IMG/VR virus record: IMGVR_UViG_3300030105_002498
Span: 29,331-93,330 of that record
Length of the DNA: 64,000 bases
Reading direction: 5' to 3' (one strand)
Source: a virus
The position numbers and the translations under genes were made by a program. The notes below the pieces were generated by a model that saw only the letters and a list, made by a program, of their open reading frames with translations, searched no databases and had not been told where the DNA came from. Below are positions 5,529 to 14,913 of the stretch, piece by piece; positions within the stretch are counted from its first letter, which is position 1, and each line of letters opens with the position of its first letter.

Positions 5529-6106
5529 TGGCATTCTTATTTGAAATAACAGAGAACGTAGCTTACCCAAATGCAGAGACACTACTTGTACAACCTTTTA
5601 AAGAAATTTGGGAGAGAGATGCAAGTAAGAATAAAACTTATGCATTAGAAGAATTTGCTTACATGGAGTTTATGACTTCAATGAAAAAGTCTAATCCTTA
5701 CAGACAGTATGATGAGTTGAGAAAAGAACGAGTAGTAAGGGAGGCTGTAATCACACAAGAAAATTGGAATCCTGATGGATTTATTGAAGATGGTATGAAT
5801 GCTATTAGAAAGTTTCAGACTGAAGCATCCACTACATACTCTTACTATCTTGCGGCTAAAATGGCTGCCGAGGGGATGAAGGACTTTTTTATGACTCCAG
5901 GTTTATTGTTGCAGACAAACCCCAAAAGTTTAAATCCTATTTATAAGCCGAGAGACATTACATCTGCGTTGAATGACACAGAGAAAGTTTTATCAAATTT
6001 AAAAGCACTTGAGAAGAAGGTTGAGGAAGAATTGTACGAAGAGACTAAGAATAGAGCAGATAAACAAATCTCTCCATTTGCAGACCCTAACAGTTTAAAA
6101 AGATAA
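5528..6106 (+). CDS. Hypothetical helical protein
   Basis: A 192-residue protein starting MAFLFEITENVAYP. This start was chosen because its ATG overlaps the previous stop; an upstream in-frame ATG at 5441 would cut into the DUF1573-like gene. Mostly helical and charged, with a C-terminal coiled-coil-like stretch (KVLSNLKALEKKVEEELYEE). The phrase YAxxEFxYMEFMTSMKKSNPY suggests a packaging- or head-linked phage protein, in line with its place before TerL. No catalytic motif is seen. Confidence 0.65.
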   Translation: MAFLFEITENVAYPNAETLLVQPFKEIWERDASKNKTYALEEFAYMEFMTSMKKSNPYRQYDELRKERVVREAVITQENWNPDGFIEDGMNAIRKFQTEASTTYSYYLAAKMAAEGMKDFFMTPGLLLQTNPKSLNPIYKPRDITSALNDTEKVLSNLKALEKKVEEELYEETKNRADKQISPFADPNSLKR

Positions 6107-6108
6107 GT

Positions 6109-6540
6109 ATGAATAGTATGACACCTTGGATGGACACAAAAGGAAAGATTTATGATACTTTGGATAATGAAGAGATGGTAGACTGCGTAGGATTTATCTA
6201 CGAGGTTCAATTTAACAATGGAATGAAGTACTTAGGAAGGAAAGCTTTGTATCACAACAGAACTCTCCCCCCATTGAAAGGGACAAAACGAAAGAGAAAG
6301 AAAGTAGTAGAATCTGATTGGTTGAAATACTGTGGCTCAATTAAGAATGAAGAATTTAAAGAGGGTATGAAGAGGGGAGAAATTTTTCCTATAGCTCGTA
6401 CCATACTTAGATTCTGCAAGACAGCTTGGGAGATGACTTATCACGAAACAAGAATTTTATTCATCCAGGATGCCCTACTACAAGATAGTTATTATAACAG
6501 TAATATCTTAGGGAAATTCTACAGACCCAAAGAATCATGA
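6109..6540 (+). CDS. GIY-YIG-like nuclease (Seg-like)
   Basis: A 143-residue protein. GFIYEVQFNNG (about 28-38) and KYLGRK (40-45) fill the places of the GIY and YIG strands; a glutamate in YHETRIL (E113) and asparagines after DSYYNSN fit the catalytic Glu helix and following Asn of the family. The segment with TLPPLKG and ESDWLKYCGS resembles Seg-like homing-endonuclease proteins found beside terminase genes in T4-like cyanophages. A DNA-processing role tied to packaging is as likely as homing. The last bases overlap the next start. Confidence 0.65.
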   Translation: MNSMTPWMDTKGKIYDTLDNEEMVDCVGFIYEVQFNNGMKYLGRKALYHNRTLPPLKGTKRKRKKVVESDWLKYCGSIKNEEFKEGMKRGEIFPIARTILRFCKTAWEMTYHETRILFIQDALLQDSYYNSNILGKFYRPKES

Positions 6541-7028
6541 AAAATTTATTCATTCTATTATTCACTCTGTTCACTTTCAGCACCTTTGCTCAAGTGGGAG
6601 TGAAAGATCATAACCTTATACTCAGTCTTGAAACTTACTATGAGAATGTCCAGTACCAGGGTGACTCAGGAGATATTTTTAAACATCAAGGAGGAATGGA
6701 GTTTAATGTAAAATTTGAATTTAAAAATCCAAAGCTCCAGTTTATAGGAGCAGACTTTGGAGTTGGATTTAATACTTACGAAGACTTTTTTAAACTCCAC
6801 CTTGGAGTTGCCTTTAGGAAAAAACTATTTAAAGACTTCGTTGAAGCAAGTTTAATTATCCCTAGACTTTCTGCACCTTTGGATGGTATTAAAGGTACAG
6901 GTTACAACACGCCTTGGGGATGGAGTTTAGAATTTTTAAAATCCCCTGTAAAACTAAAACTTACGCAGTACTTCTATAAGAATGCAAGTTTATCAAGAGT
7001 AGGGATTGTCTATAGATTTAACAATTAA
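6537..7028 (+). CDS. Secreted outer-membrane-like beta-barrel protein
   Basis: A 163-residue protein with a clear signal peptide (residues 1-19, ending TFSTFAQ, typical of Flavobacteriia). The mature part alternates in short beta-strands (FNVKFEF, LHLGVAFRK, RVGIVYRF) and ends YRFNN, close to the C-terminal aromatic end of outer-membrane barrels. It lies between a nuclease and TerL. An exported phage barrel could alter the cell surface, for example to block superinfection; that is speculation. It could also have been picked up from a host. Confidence 0.6.
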   Translation: MKNLFILLFTLFTFSTFAQVGVKDHNLILSLETYYENVQYQGDSGDIFKHQGGMEFNVKFEFKNPKLQFIGADFGVGFNTYEDFFKLHLGVAFRKKLFKDFVEASLIIPRLSAPLDGIKGTGYNTPWGWSLEFLKSPVKLKLTQYFYKNASLSRVGIVYRFNN

Positions 7029-7038
7029 ACAAAACTAT

Positions 7039-7383
7039 ATGTTCACACTATTTAAAAAACACACAGAGGAAGTTTATACAGAAGATGGTATAGAAACTAG
7101 CTGGTGTTTAGAATCAGGATTACTTTTAGAAATTAGTCCTGTTAAAGAACAAGAAATTGGACTGGCAACAGCCTTAATGGAATTACATAAATCCGCTGAT
7201 ATTGCAGAGGACTTAACCCTGAGTTTCAATAAGAGGAGGGAACTTCTGCAATACAAAGAAGAAGAACTAGCACGTCGTGCTTATCTAGATAGTTTAGAGG
7301 AGGGGAGATTTGTTAGTAGGCAGGAAGGAATTTTTATTAAAGACCCAACAAAAGGATTCGATTTAGCCTTTGATTTTGAATAA
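7039..7383 (+). CDS. Hypothetical protein before TerL
   Basis: A 114-residue protein from MFTLFKKHTEEVY. This ATG follows the previous stop by ten bases; an upstream in-frame start would overlap the barrel gene. The middle is a charged helix (FNKRRELLQYKEEELARRAYLD). It is separated from TerL by only a few bases, where a small terminase subunit would be expected, but no helix-turn-helix is evident. It could be a packaging partner. Confidence 0.6.
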   Translation: MFTLFKKHTEEVYTEDGIETSWCLESGLLLEISPVKEQEIGLATALMELHKSADIAEDLTLSFNKRRELLQYKEEELARRAYLDSLEEGRFVSRQEGIFIKDPTKGFDLAFDFE

Positions 7384-7390
7384 ATATAAT

Positions 7391-9619
7391 ATGGCAAAGA
7401 AAGAGATATTAGATGAATGGTTTGCAAGTGGTGCAGACTCAGAGTACAAGGAAGGTAAACTAAATTCCATCAGAAACCCTGAAGGGATTTGGATTAATAG
7501 TTCTGTGTTTAGAGAAGAGGGAGACCACTTTATGAAACATGGTTATTACTGTGCAGACCCTTGGGGTTCTCCTGCATGGTATGACTATTGGGAGGAGCAA
7601 AGGAATAGATGTATAATAGGATATACTGTTGGTGGTGTCAAGGTAACTGGAGACCATTACTCTTATCTAAATTTTTGTCCAATACAGAAAGCTGAAGATG
7701 CTGGAGCAAAAAGAACAAAGAAGATTAAAGGCTTTCCAGATTTTTGGGATGGAGATTATAATTACTTCTGGATTAGGGAGATTGCAAGGTATGGTGTATT
7801 CGAGGCTACTGAAGAGGGGCATGATGATAACCACGCCTTTCTTAAAATGGACACTATGGGACAAGCTGTTGAGATGAAGAAAAGATTTGAAAGTCTTAAA
7901 CTTGAAGTTGTCCTTGAAGCTGATTGTCTTAGTGGAGGTTGGAATTTGATTGTAGGTAAGTCAAGACGTAAAGGTTACTCTTACAAATCTGCTGCTGCTG
8001 CATCAAGAAATTATTTTACTAAGCCGAACTCCTACACTATTTTTGCAGCCTATGAAAAAAAGTATCTTTATCCAAAGGGACTTCTTACGATGGCAGTAAA
8101 CAATATTAACTTTATGAATGGTAACACAGGTTGGGCAATGCCTTCTGATGTTGTCCAAAAGCAAGACCATATTAGAGCATCTTATATTCAGTATAAGAAT
8201 GGTATCAAACTTGAGAAAGGTTTTATGTCAGAGATTCAAGGACTTACCTTTAAAGATAATGCTGATGCTGCCAGGGGAAAAGATGCTGAAGAAGTTTACT
8301 TTGAGGAGTCAGGAGCTTTTGGTACACCTGGACTATTAAAGAAAGCATATAAAGCAACGGAAGATTGTGTCATGGCTGGAGCTATAAAAACAGGGATGAT
8401 AACAATATTTGGTACATCTGGAGATATGCAAGGTGGTACTGCTGATTATGCAGACATGCACTCAAGACCTAAAGCCTTTGGATTATTACCATTTAAGAAT
8501 ATTTGGGATGAAGATATGGAAAGTACTGTCTCAGGATTCTTCCACCCTATTACATGGAACATGGAGGGGCAGGATTTACACACAGGTAAACCATTCTATG
8601 ACAAGCAAGGTAACTCAGATAAAGTTGCTGCGGATAGATTTGAGATGGAGTACAGAGCCGAACTTATTAAGAATGGAGCAACATCAACTGAGATTCAAGC
8701 AAGAATGCAGGAGAAGCCTCGTGGACCAGGAGAAGCATTTGCTTCAGTTTCCGTGAACAATTTTCCAGTAGTTGAATTGAAGAAGAGATTACAACTTGTA
8801 AAAGGTAAGCAATTACATAAGACTCATGCTACACCAGTTGAGCTATACATGGAGAAAGGTCAAGTGAAAGCTAAGATGTTACTTGATGGTAAAGCTACTC
8901 CAATAGATAGTTACAATAATGTACCCACAGATAAAAGAGGAGTTGTTCAGATTTATGAACAACCTATTTATGACCCACCAAAAGGATTATATAAAATTGG
9001 ATATGATCCTGTCAGACAAGATATTGGACCATCATTGGCAGCTATCATAGTTTATAAGAGTGTGCATACAGGAAGTCTCTATCATAATATTATTGTGGCT
9101 GAGTACATTGGGAGACGAGAATCTCCTGAAGACATGGACAGAATTGCTGCCATGTTAGCAAAATTGTACAACACTCAAATCATGCACGAGAACGAGGTGA
9201 CAGGTGTTAAGAATTATTTCAGAAGAACAAAACAATTACACCTACTTGCTGCTCAACCTGATGCAGTTATTAGTAAGAATATTAAGAAGTCTAAGGTAGC
9301 CAGGGTTTTTGGATGTCACATGAATGAGATGCTTAAAGATGCAGGAGAAAGATATGTGAAGGAGTGGTTACTTACAGTACTAGACTTTGATGAGAATGGA
9401 GACCCAGTTACAGTTATAGATAGAATCTACTCTGTAAGAATGTTAGAAGAACTTATTGCATATAATAGGAAAGGTAATTTTGATTTACTTTCTGCGTTCT
9501 TTATGTGCATGTTCCAAGTGCAAGAAGAGACACTAGGTAAAAAGCATAGTACAAACAAGAAAAATAAAAATGCAAAAAAACTTCTTAAAATGATGGATAA
9601 AATGCACAAAAAGAATTAA
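7391..9619 (+). CDS. terL: Terminase large subunit
   Basis: A 742-residue TerL, the ATPase-nuclease motor that fills procapsids. Walker A is the variant GKSRRKGYSYKS (189-200), with the extra Arg/Lys residues seen in crAss-like TerL. Walker B is VYFEES (302-307, E305/E306). ITIFGTSGD is the coupling motif. The RuvC/RNase H-like nuclease half begins at IGYDPVRQD (D539), and NEVTGVKNYFRR may supply a second acidic ligand. The start is MAKKEILDEW; an ATG seven codons upstream overlaps the previous gene and is less likely. It is followed by portal, as usual in this group. Confidence 0.9.
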   Translation: MAKKEILDEWFASGADSEYKEGKLNSIRNPEGIWINSSVFREEGDHFMKHGYYCADPWGSPAWYDYWEEQRNRCIIGYTVGGVKVTGDHYSYLNFCPIQKAEDAGAKRTKKIKGFPDFWDGDYNYFWIREIARYGVFEATEEGHDDNHAFLKMDTMGQAVEMKKRFESLKLEVVLEADCLSGGWNLIVGKSRRKGYSYKSAAAASRNYFTKPNSYTIFAAYEKKYLYPKGLLTMAVNNINFMNGNTGWAMPSDVVQKQDHIRASYIQYKNGIKLEKGFMSEIQGLTFKDNADAARGKDAEEVYFEESGAFGTPGLLKKAYKATEDCVMAGAIKTGMITIFGTSGDMQGGTADYADMHSRPKAFGLLPFKNIWDEDMESTVSGFFHPITWNMEGQDLHTGKPFYDKQGNSDKVAADRFEMEYRAELIKNGATSTEIQARMQEKPRGPGEAFASVSVNNFPVVELKKRLQLVKGKQLHKTHATPVELYMEKGQVKAKMLLDGKATPIDSYNNVPTDKRGVVQIYEQPIYDPPKGLYKIGYDPVRQDIGPSLAAIIVYKSVHTGSLYHNIIVAEYIGRRESPEDMDRIAAMLAKLYNTQIMHENEVTGVKNYFRRTKQLHLLAAQPDAVISKNIKKSKVARVFGCHMNEMLKDAGERYVKEWLLTVLDFDENGDPVTVIDRIYSVRMLEELIAYNRKGNFDLLSAFFMCMFQVQEETLGKKHSTNKKNKNAKKLLKMMDKMHKKN

Positions 9620-9639
9620 CTTGCATAAAACTTGACTTA

Positions 9640-12048
9640 ATGAAAAAAATTACTCAGAACCAACGACTAAGTACTTCTGCTAAAAAAGCAGAGGACTTTA
9701 GCTGGTATAAAGAACAGGCGGATTTATTGGACACTCAACAGAACGGAGGTACTGGGTATGGTGATATAACAGATTACAAGAGACAAAAAGTAAACTACGA
9801 TCTTTTTAATAACATTCTTAATTTATCTGACTTCGAGTATGTTTGCCAACCTTATGGTGCAGATGTAGGAGAATTGCCAGCAACAATGGTAAATAGAGAT
9901 ATTGTATCAGGAAAGATCAAAGCTATGCTAGGTATGGAAATGAAGAGGTCTTTTTCCTGGAAAGTTATTGCCACTAATCCTGAAGCCACTACACGAAGAG
10001 AAGATGAAGAGTTCAAAAGGATTAGAGAATTTGTCATTAGCTCCATCATGCAACCAATTAGGCAAGAGGCTGAAGTGAAAGCTCAACAACAAATGAAGAG
10101 TGCTGGGGAATTAAGTCAACAACAAATTGAAAAGATACAACAACAAGTAGAAGCGGAGACAAAACAAATGACTCCAGATAGTGTACGAAAGTACATGGAG
10201 AGAGACCATCAAGACCCTGCTGAAGTTTTATCCCACCAATTACTAGAATACCTAATACAAAAATGTGACCTTAAAAGAAAATTTAATGATGCCTTTAAGC
10301 ATGGTTTATTATCTGCCAAAGGTATTATGTATGTAGGTACTATGAATGGAGAGCCTGAAGCTTGGAATGTAAATTCTATTAGGTTTAATTGTGAAAAGTC
10401 TACTGACACTCCTTTTACTCAAGATGGGGAATGGGCAACTTGTGAATACAGAATGACTCCTTCAGAAGTAATTGCTAGATTCAATGATGAGTTGACTCAA
10501 AAAGAAATTGATAAAGTCTATAGTGACTTTGCAAATTATACTCAGAGTAAGCTCCGAGATAACATTTTTAGCTTTAACGATAGCGATGATGAAGAGGATT
10601 ACGCAACTGTCAGAGTATTACATTGTACCTGGAAGTCTTTAAGAAAGATTGGATTCCTTACTTTTGTCAATGAGCAAGGTGAGGAGCAGGAAGTTATAGT
10701 AGACGAAAGCTATGAGATGGATATATATTCAGGAGATATTTCTGTAGATTGGAAATGGATTCCAGAAGTATATGAAACGTGGAAGATTGGTTCAGACATT
10801 TACAAGCACATGAGACCTATTCCAGGTCAATTTAAAGATATTGAAAACTTATATTACTGTAAGCTTCCTTACTATGGAGTGATTTATGATAATATGAACT
10901 CTCAAGAGACAGCTCTTATGGATAGATTGAAAGTCTACCAGTACTACTACAACATTGTAATGTACAGATTAGAGTTGCTTTTAGCATCTGACAAAGGGAA
11001 GAAAGTGATGATGAACATTAATGCTATTCCAGATAGTGCTGGTATCGACATTGAGAAATGGAAATACTACATGGATGCATCACCAGTAATGTGGTATGAC
11101 CCTAATGAAGAAGGGGTAGAATACAATGATGTAAACACCATGGCTAAGACTATTGATTTGTCTTTAGCTTCTGATATTGGAAAATATATTGAACTTGCTG
11201 AATACTTAAAGCAACAAGCTGGACTCTCTGTAGGAATTACTCCTGGAGTTGAAGGACAAACTGGAGCTTATGAAGGTAAAGGTAATGCTCAACAAAACTT
11301 AATTCAATCATCACATATATTAGAACCTTACTTTGATTTACATAATCACTTAAAGAAAAGTGTGTTACAAGCATTACTTGAGACTGCTAAAATTGCTTAC
11401 GCTAATTCAGGTAAGAAAAAGCTAACTTACATTTTGGACGACTTTAGTAGAAAGATTATTGATTTAGACATAGCTCTATTGGATAATTCTACTCTAGGTT
11501 TATTTGTATCTAATGCAGCTAAAGCTGAAGAAGCTCAAGAATTAGTAAGAACTCTTGCTCACGCTGCACTACAGGCTCAGAAAGTTGAGTTCTCAGATGT
11601 ACTAGCTGTTGTTAAACAGACTGGAATTGTTGAAGCTGAAGAGACTCTTAAAGCTGCTGAACAAGTAAGAAGAGAACATGAACAAAAATCACAACAAGAG
11701 CAGCTACAAGCAAATGCAGAAGAGGCTGACAAAGCAAGAGAGTTTATCAAAGAGACATGGGAGCATGAAGCTAACATGATTAGACTCAAAGAAGAAGAAA
11801 GAAGAGAAACAGAGATTGTTAAAGGTGGTCTCATGGCTGCATCCTTTAATCCTGACATGGATAAAGATCAAGATGGAGTGAATGATTTCATTGAAATAGC
11901 TAGAGATGGACTTGATGCAGACATTAAACAATCTGCCCAACAACTAGCAAGAGAGAAATTTGAACATGATAAGATAGTCCATCAAGATAAAATGGATAAC
12001 GAAGAGAAAAAAATGGAAGCTAATGCTGCTAAAGCAGTACAAAAATAG
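9640..12048 (+). CDS. Portal protein
   Basis: An 802-residue portal, the dodecameric ring at the packaging vertex. Identity rests on position directly after TerL, on length and on crAss-like portal sequence (FDLHNHLKKSVLQALLETAKIAY around residue 570). It has a Gln-rich coiled coil at about 145-180 and a long helical C-terminal region (650-800). Near residue 741 it carries DMDKDQDGVNDF, a D-x-D-x-D-G-x-x-D loop like a calcium-binding EF-hand or thrombospondin type 3 loop, which is unusual for a portal. Confidence 0.85.
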   Translation: MKKITQNQRLSTSAKKAEDFSWYKEQADLLDTQQNGGTGYGDITDYKRQKVNYDLFNNILNLSDFEYVCQPYGADVGELPATMVNRDIVSGKIKAMLGMEMKRSFSWKVIATNPEATTRREDEEFKRIREFVISSIMQPIRQEAEVKAQQQMKSAGELSQQQIEKIQQQVEAETKQMTPDSVRKYMERDHQDPAEVLSHQLLEYLIQKCDLKRKFNDAFKHGLLSAKGIMYVGTMNGEPEAWNVNSIRFNCEKSTDTPFTQDGEWATCEYRMTPSEVIARFNDELTQKEIDKVYSDFANYTQSKLRDNIFSFNDSDDEEDYATVRVLHCTWKSLRKIGFLTFVNEQGEEQEVIVDESYEMDIYSGDISVDWKWIPEVYETWKIGSDIYKHMRPIPGQFKDIENLYYCKLPYYGVIYDNMNSQETALMDRLKVYQYYYNIVMYRLELLLASDKGKKVMMNINAIPDSAGIDIEKWKYYMDASPVMWYDPNEEGVEYNDVNTMAKTIDLSLASDIGKYIELAEYLKQQAGLSVGITPGVEGQTGAYEGKGNAQQNLIQSSHILEPYFDLHNHLKKSVLQALLETAKIAYANSGKKKLTYILDDFSRKIIDLDIALLDNSTLGLFVSNAAKAEEAQELVRTLAHAALQAQKVEFSDVLAVVKQTGIVEAEETLKAAEQVRREHEQKSQQEQLQANAEEADKAREFIKETWEHEANMIRLKEEERRETEIVKGGLMAASFNPDMDKDQDGVNDFIEIARDGLDADIKQSAQQLAREKFEHDKIVHQDKMDNEEKKMEANAAKAVQK

Positions 12049-12092
12049 AAAAAAGCTATTACATTAGTAAAATTAAAAATTAAGTTTTATAC

Positions 12093-12123
12093 TTGAAATT
12101 CTTAAAGTAAAATATTAAATTTG
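12093..12123 (+). promoter_or_regulatory. Bacteroidota-type promoter before the capsid genes
   Basis: TTG (12093-12095), 20 bases, TAAATTTG (12116-12123): a full consensus match. The -7 box ends only seven bases before the ATG at 12131, so the transcript would be leaderless or nearly so. It would boost scaffold and capsid expression above that of TerL and portal. Confidence 0.75.
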
Positions 12124-12130
12124 TATCACA

Positions 12131-13330
12131 ATGGCAAAACAAGAAGAAAATTTAGATGACTTTGGAGGTTGGGAACAACAGACAGAAGCAATGGACTTTT
12201 TCGGAAGTTCAGAAGAGGTAGTCAGCTACGCACCTAAAAAAGAAGATGAAGTCGAGGGAAAAGCAGCTTCATCAGAAAAGAAAGCAAAAAAAGAAGAGGA
12301 AGGTGTCCACTTCTTTGGAGAAGATGATGAGCCTGAAGCAGCTCCCAATCCAAAAGAGGATGAGGAAGAAGACGCAGTAGCAGATATTCTAGATGATTCG
12401 GAAGAAGAAGAATCTGAAGGAGGTGCTAATTTAGATGATGAATCTGAAGTTCAAACTGGTTCTCTTGGAACTTTAGCTCACTTAAAAGAGAAAGGTCTTA
12501 TGGACTATGAACTCGAAGAGGGAGAAGAGTTGACAGAAGAGAAAGCTGCAACAATTATTGAAGATAACTGGGAAACTGGTATTGAAGATAGAGTTGGAGA
12601 ATTGTTAGAAGACTTACCACAATCAGTTAAAGACTTGAATAAGTTTGCAATGGCAGGTGGAGATGTTGGAAAATTTTTTGCTGCATTCGCTAAAGGAGTT
12701 CCTTCAACAGGAGATTTAGATATGAGTATAGTAGCTGACCAAGAGTCTCTAGTAAGGGAATCTTTAAAAGCTGAAGGATATGATAAAGACTATGTTGATA
12801 CTCAATTAGACTTCTTAAAAGATTCTAATAAGTTGAAAGTCTTTGCTGAGAATAAGAAAGCTAAACAAGATCAGGCAAAAGAAACTGAAAGTGCAGAACT
12901 AGCTACGTCTCAAAGAGCTGCTGCAACAGCGAGAAAGAACCAACTCAAACAAACTAAGACTGCCCTCTCAGGAAGTATTAACAAATTAGAGGATGTAAAA
13001 GGCATTACATTATCTAAACAAGACAAGAAAGAATTACCAACCTATATGGTTGATAGAAATATAAAGCTGCAAAATGGAAGTTCAATAACTACCATGCAGA
13101 AAGATTTAATGGAAGCTTTGCAAGATGAAGGTAAAGCTCTGTTCATTGCTAAACTTTTAAGAACTGATTTTGACCTAACTGAAATTCAATCAAAAGTCGA
13201 GGAAAAGATTACCAAGAAAGTGAAGGATGGCATCCGAAGAAATACCAAGGATGTTAAGGGAGGCAAAAGCTCAAGTTCTAGAAATAGTACTAAGCCTAAA
13301 AAGTCTCTGGCGGATTATTTTAACGATTAA
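12131..13330 (+). CDS. Probable scaffolding or capsid-assembly protein
   Basis: A 399-residue protein. The first ~125 residues are extremely acidic and low in complexity (EDDEPEAAPNPKEDEEEDA, DDSEEEESEGGANLDD). The middle and C-terminal parts are helical and charged, and the last 60 residues are basic (KVKDGIRRNTKDVKGGK). Acidic helical protein with a basic C-terminus, placed between portal and capsid, is the standard profile of a phage scaffold. No protease domain is seen. It has its own promoter and probably a near-leaderless mRNA. Confidence 0.7.
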   Translation: MAKQEENLDDFGGWEQQTEAMDFFGSSEEVVSYAPKKEDEVEGKAASSEKKAKKEEEGVHFFGEDDEPEAAPNPKEDEEEDAVADILDDSEEEESEGGANLDDESEVQTGSLGTLAHLKEKGLMDYELEEGEELTEEKAATIIEDNWETGIEDRVGELLEDLPQSVKDLNKFAMAGGDVGKFFAAFAKGVPSTGDLDMSIVADQESLVRESLKAEGYDKDYVDTQLDFLKDSNKLKVFAENKKAKQDQAKETESAELATSQRAAATARKNQLKQTKTALSGSINKLEDVKGITLSKQDKKELPTYMVDRNIKLQNGSSITTMQKDLMEALQDEGKALFIAKLLRTDFDLTEIQSKVEEKITKKVKDGIRRNTKDVKGGKSSSSRNSTKPKKSLADYFND

Positions 13331-13355
13331 TTTTAAATTTTAAAACAAATTATTT

Positions 13356-14813
13356 ATGGCAACTCTTGGTAGTAAGCTAATTACTAAAGAAATGGAATGG
13401 AGTGCGAATATGACAGAGCAATCTCACTTAGGGAGAGCATTGTTAGCAAAGCCTCATAAATTCATAGACCAGATGGACCAGTTGTTTTCTGCACAAAACT
13501 ACTACTCGGATAATCCGATGTCTAGTATGTTGATGGGTAACAAGAAAACAGAGGAAACTATCGCTGCTACAGAATGGGAGTGGGATTTGAAAGGTGCAAA
13601 TACAAGACCATTAGTTGTCTTGGAAAATATTTTACCTGCTTCAGATACGACTCCTGGTAAGTTCCGAAGAACTTTCCGAATTAAATTGGATGAGAATTGG
13701 TATGTACCTGGTGATGTAATCACTCCTGGAACATCTAATAAAAGATTCCAATGTCGAATTATGGATGAAGTAGTCCGTCATGGTGATGGATGGATTTATA
13801 CAGTTCGTCTAATGTCTGATGACCCTGCTTTATCTCTCCCAGTTAAGTACTTAGCTCCTGGGACACAATGGGCAAAACTGTACTCTCAATACGAAGAGGC
13901 AGCAGAACAATCAGGTAGTACTCAATACAGCTTACCTATTTCTCTTAGAAATAAGATGGGTAAGTTTAGAAAGAAGTACAAAGTAACTGATTACGCTTCA
14001 ACAGAAGTACTTGCAGTAAAAGTACCAGATAGCAAAGGGAAATACCATGATTCATGGATTCGCTATGCAGAGGTAGAATACTGGCAACAATGGTACAGAG
14101 AGTTGGAAAGAGGGTACTGGTACTCAAGAAGTACTGATACAGTTATTGGAGCAAATGGTAGACCAGTAAGGTCAGGTCCAGGAATCCAACAACAATTGGA
14201 AGATTCTCATATTCACAGATATTCTCACTTAACTACTAAGTTAATTGAAGAGTACTTGATGGACATTTTCTACTCACGAGTTAAGCCAGGTAAAGGTCGT
14301 TCTATCAAAGGATTTACAGGTGAATATGGTATGCTTGCATTCCATAGAGCTGTACAAGACTGGATGAACAAATCTGGTTTCATTAAGAATTTCGAGATAT
14401 TCTCAAACAAAGTTGGCTCTCCTTACCATACTAATGCGTTAGAAGGTGGATTCCAATTTGTAAAATACAACATGGCAAATGGTACTAGTCTTGAATTAGT
14501 CCACAATCCATTGTATGATGACAGAGAAATCAATTTCGAGATTGACCCTATCACAGGTTTCCCTGTAGAGTCACAACGAATCACTTTCATGGACTTCTCT
14601 GGAGAAGGGAATAAGTCTAATATGAAGTTAATCAATAAAAAAGATGGATTTGCGTTCACTTATATTGAAGGACTTTATGGACCTTACGGACCTAAGAAAG
14701 GTGGAAGTTCTGCTCACTCAGGTTCTTACTATGAAATGCACGTTGAGAAATCTTGTGGACTTCACATTCACGATGTTACAAGATGTGGTGAATTGATTCT
14801 TTCAAGAAACTAA
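13356..14813 (+). CDS. Major capsid protein
   Basis: A 485-residue capsid protein, expected HK97 fold. The N-terminal region (FSAQNYYSDNPMSSMLMG, then TEWEWDLKGANTRPLVVLEN) is strongly reminiscent of crAss-like major capsid proteins, whose usual length is close to 490. Position after the acidic scaffold-like gene and the strong terminator directly after the stop fit a highly expressed capsid gene. No cleavage site for a prohead protease is evident. Confidence 0.9.
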   Translation: MATLGSKLITKEMEWSANMTEQSHLGRALLAKPHKFIDQMDQLFSAQNYYSDNPMSSMLMGNKKTEETIAATEWEWDLKGANTRPLVVLENILPASDTTPGKFRRTFRIKLDENWYVPGDVITPGTSNKRFQCRIMDEVVRHGDGWIYTVRLMSDDPALSLPVKYLAPGTQWAKLYSQYEEAAEQSGSTQYSLPISLRNKMGKFRKKYKVTDYASTEVLAVKVPDSKGKYHDSWIRYAEVEYWQQWYRELERGYWYSRSTDTVIGANGRPVRSGPGIQQQLEDSHIHRYSHLTTKLIEEYLMDIFYSRVKPGKGRSIKGFTGEYGMLAFHRAVQDWMNKSGFIKNFEIFSNKVGSPYHTNALEGGFQFVKYNMANGTSLELVHNPLYDDREINFEIDPITGFPVESQRITFMDFSGEGNKSNMKLINKKDGFAFTYIEGLYGPYGPKKGGSSAHSGSYYEMHVEKSCGLHIHDVTRCGELILSRN

Positions 14814-14846
14814 TCGAATTTTAAGTGTGAACAAATAGTTTTGTAA

Positions 14847-14887
14847 GAGAAGGGAGGAACTTAAACCTCCTCCTTTCTTCTTTTTTT
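14847..14887 (+). terminator. Terminator after the major capsid gene
   Basis: AGAAGGGAGG and CCTCCTCCTTTCTT form a GC-rich hairpin with a small bulge, followed by TTCTTTTTTT. It lies 35 bases past the capsid stop and should reduce transcription into the following genes, leaving the capsid message most abundant. Confidence 0.75.
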
Positions 14888-14913
14888 AGCATCATCAATA
14901 AATAAAAAAAATC

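Noticed and set aside
14836-14843. TAGTTTTG, matching the -7 box TAnnTTTG, after the capsid gene
   Set aside because: No TTG at 20 bases upstream, and a strong terminator follows immediately.
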